From NCBI GenBank assembly GCA_003661905.1, contig QMXA01000048.1, positions 1-6,925 of the forward strand: a DNA stretch of 6,925 bases, written 5' to 3'. The DNA is from Thermoprotei archaeon. Lineage in GTDB: Archaea > Thermoproteota > Thermoprotei_A > Sulfolobales > Ignisphaeraceae. This document shows positions 6,471 through 6,925 of the stretch, piece after piece; the first letter of the stretch is position 1, and the number at the start of each line of letters is the position of its first letter. The translations under genes and the position numbers were made by a program. The notes below the pieces were generated by a model that worked only from the letters and a program-made list of their open reading frames with translations, was not told the origin of the DNA and made no database searches.

Positions 6471-6925
6471 CTTTGCCCTCCCCAATGATACACTTTTTTT
6501 TCATAAAGTTTTACTATCTCTTTAACCCTAGTAGTCCATACTACATGACTTAAGCTTTTATTTCTGATTTTGATATTGTCGAGATCACCTCTCATGATAA
6601 TAGTTGCTAGCATTATATAGTCACCTATTGGAAAGGTACGCCCCCATGAATACTTTCTTAAAACTTCCCCTATATCTAATATATTTGTTGATATTATTGG
6701 CGTTCCACAAGCTATTGACTCTAATATCGTGAGTGGTAGTCCTTCTGCATATGATGGCACTATGAGGGCTATGGCCCCTGTGTAGAGTGGTACTAAGTCT
6801 TCTGTTGGTACGTAGCCTAGGTACTTTATTATTTTACACTTCTTGGAGTATTTCTCTGCTAGGCTTTTGAGTGGTCCTGTTCCGACTATGACTATGTCTT
6901 TGTCAAAGCCTTTCTCTTCTAGAAG
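6467..6925 (-). CDS. GT4-type glycosyltransferase, C-terminal part (5' end outside window)
   Basis: The reading frame is open to the right edge, giving 152 C-terminal residues; the GTG at 6760 is an internal Val codon, not a start. The fragment is the donor-binding half of a GT-B fold enzyme (Glycos_transf_1 domain). The strand IVIVGTGPLKSLAEKY (11-26) is followed by IKYLGYVPTEDLVPLY (33-48) and VPSYAEGLPLTILESIACGTPIIST (56-80), where E61 and E69 form an intact EX7E motif. It would transfer a sugar from a nucleotide-activated donor onto a growing glycan at the cytoplasmic face. The last residues, WGGQR, are encoded by the bases that also form the ribosome binding site of the next gene, and the TGA stop overlaps that gene's GTG. 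Codons 1-71 of the fragment rarely end in T (4, against 19 ending in C), whereas codons 72-152 often do (25 against 8), suggesting a mosaic gene. Family assignment is firm; specificity is unknown. Confidence 0.92.
   Translation of the reverse strand, partial: LLEEKGFDKDIVIVGTGPLKSLAEKYSKKCKIIKYLGYVPTEDLVPLYTGAIALIVPSYAEGLPLTILESIACGTPIISTNILDIGEVLRKYSWGRTFPIGDYIMLATIIMRGDLDNIKIRNKSLSHVVWTTRVKEIVKLYEKKVYHWGGQR
6477..6483 (-). promoter_or_regulatory. Shine-Dalgarno sequence for the GTG-started glycosyltransferase
   Basis: On the - strand GGGGAGG is followed by six bases (GCAAAG) and then the GTG at 6470-6468. This is the strongest ribosome binding site seen in the window. It lies downstream of the alternative ATG at 6485, so it supports the GTG and not the ATG as the real start. 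Confidence 0.75.

Larger units (their letters stand above)
469..6925 (-). other. Polycistronic glycan-assembly operon (five genes, right end open)
   Basis: All five - strand genes are packed without intergenic space: GTGA overlap at 6470-6467, ATGA at 5217-5214, ATGA at 2461-2458 and a 7-base gap at 1033-1027. No room exists for internal promoters outside coding sequence. The order is glycosyltransferase, glycosyltransferase, GT-C-like membrane protein, phosphohydrolase, acetyltransferase. The transcription start lies right of the window; no clear terminator is visible at the left end. Confidence 0.85.

Noticed and set aside
6310..6504. A 64-codon - strand frame overlapping the start of the second glycosyltransferase.
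   Set aside because: It lies in another frame over two well-supported glycosyltransferase genes, and its product is low-complexity and unlike any family.
1..6925. Search for CRISPR arrays, tRNA or rRNA genes, insertion-sequence ends and long direct repeats.
   Set aside because: None was seen; the window is almost entirely coding.

Overview
The window looks like part of a surface-glycan or protein-glycosylation locus of an archaeon, most likely a thermophilic member of the Thermoproteota (Crenarchaeota). This assignment is an inference. It rests on A+T-rich DNA, arginine written mainly as AGA/AGG and isoleucine as ATA, tight 4-base gene overlaps, and protein families common in archaeal glycosylation islands. 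No rRNA, tRNA or other taxonomic marker is present.

Layout: the left edge (1-423, + strand) holds the C-terminal 140 codons of a GDP-mannose 4,6-dehydratase (gmd), which ends in three in-frame stop codons. A 45-base convergent gap (424-468) separates it from five genes that all run leftward on the - strand. In transcription order from the right edge these are: a GT4-type glycosyltransferase cut by the window end (6925-6467); a second, divergent GT4-type glycosyltransferase (6470-5214); a 919-residue multi-spanning membrane protein with GT-C/YfhO-like architecture and a large external domain (5217-2458); a soluble alkaline-phosphatase-superfamily phosphodiesterase/phosphohydrolase (2461-1034); and a GNAT-family N-acetyltransferase (1026-469). 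Three junctions are 4-base GTGA/ATGA overlaps and the fourth is a 7-base gap, so the five genes are almost certainly one translationally coupled operon. Its promoter lies beyond the right edge.

How the genes may work together (inference): gmd would supply a GDP-6-deoxyhexose precursor. The two cytoplasmic GT4 enzymes would extend a glycan, probably on a lipid carrier. The GNAT could acetylate an amino sugar. The GT-C-like membrane protein could act on a lipid-linked sugar at the outer face. The phosphodiesterase, which has no signal peptide, could hydrolyse or remodel a phospho-linked intermediate on the cytoplasmic side. No substrate can be read from the sequence.

Points most worth a second look: a sharp change in codon third-position use inside the right-edge glycosyltransferase (near position 6712), suggesting a recombination breakpoint; a GT4 enzyme lacking the usual second glutamate of its active-site motif; a probable GTG start for that gene with a very good ribosome binding site; and, in the external domain of the membrane protein, a jelly-roll-like segment, ten N-glycosylation sequons and a Cys/His cluster.
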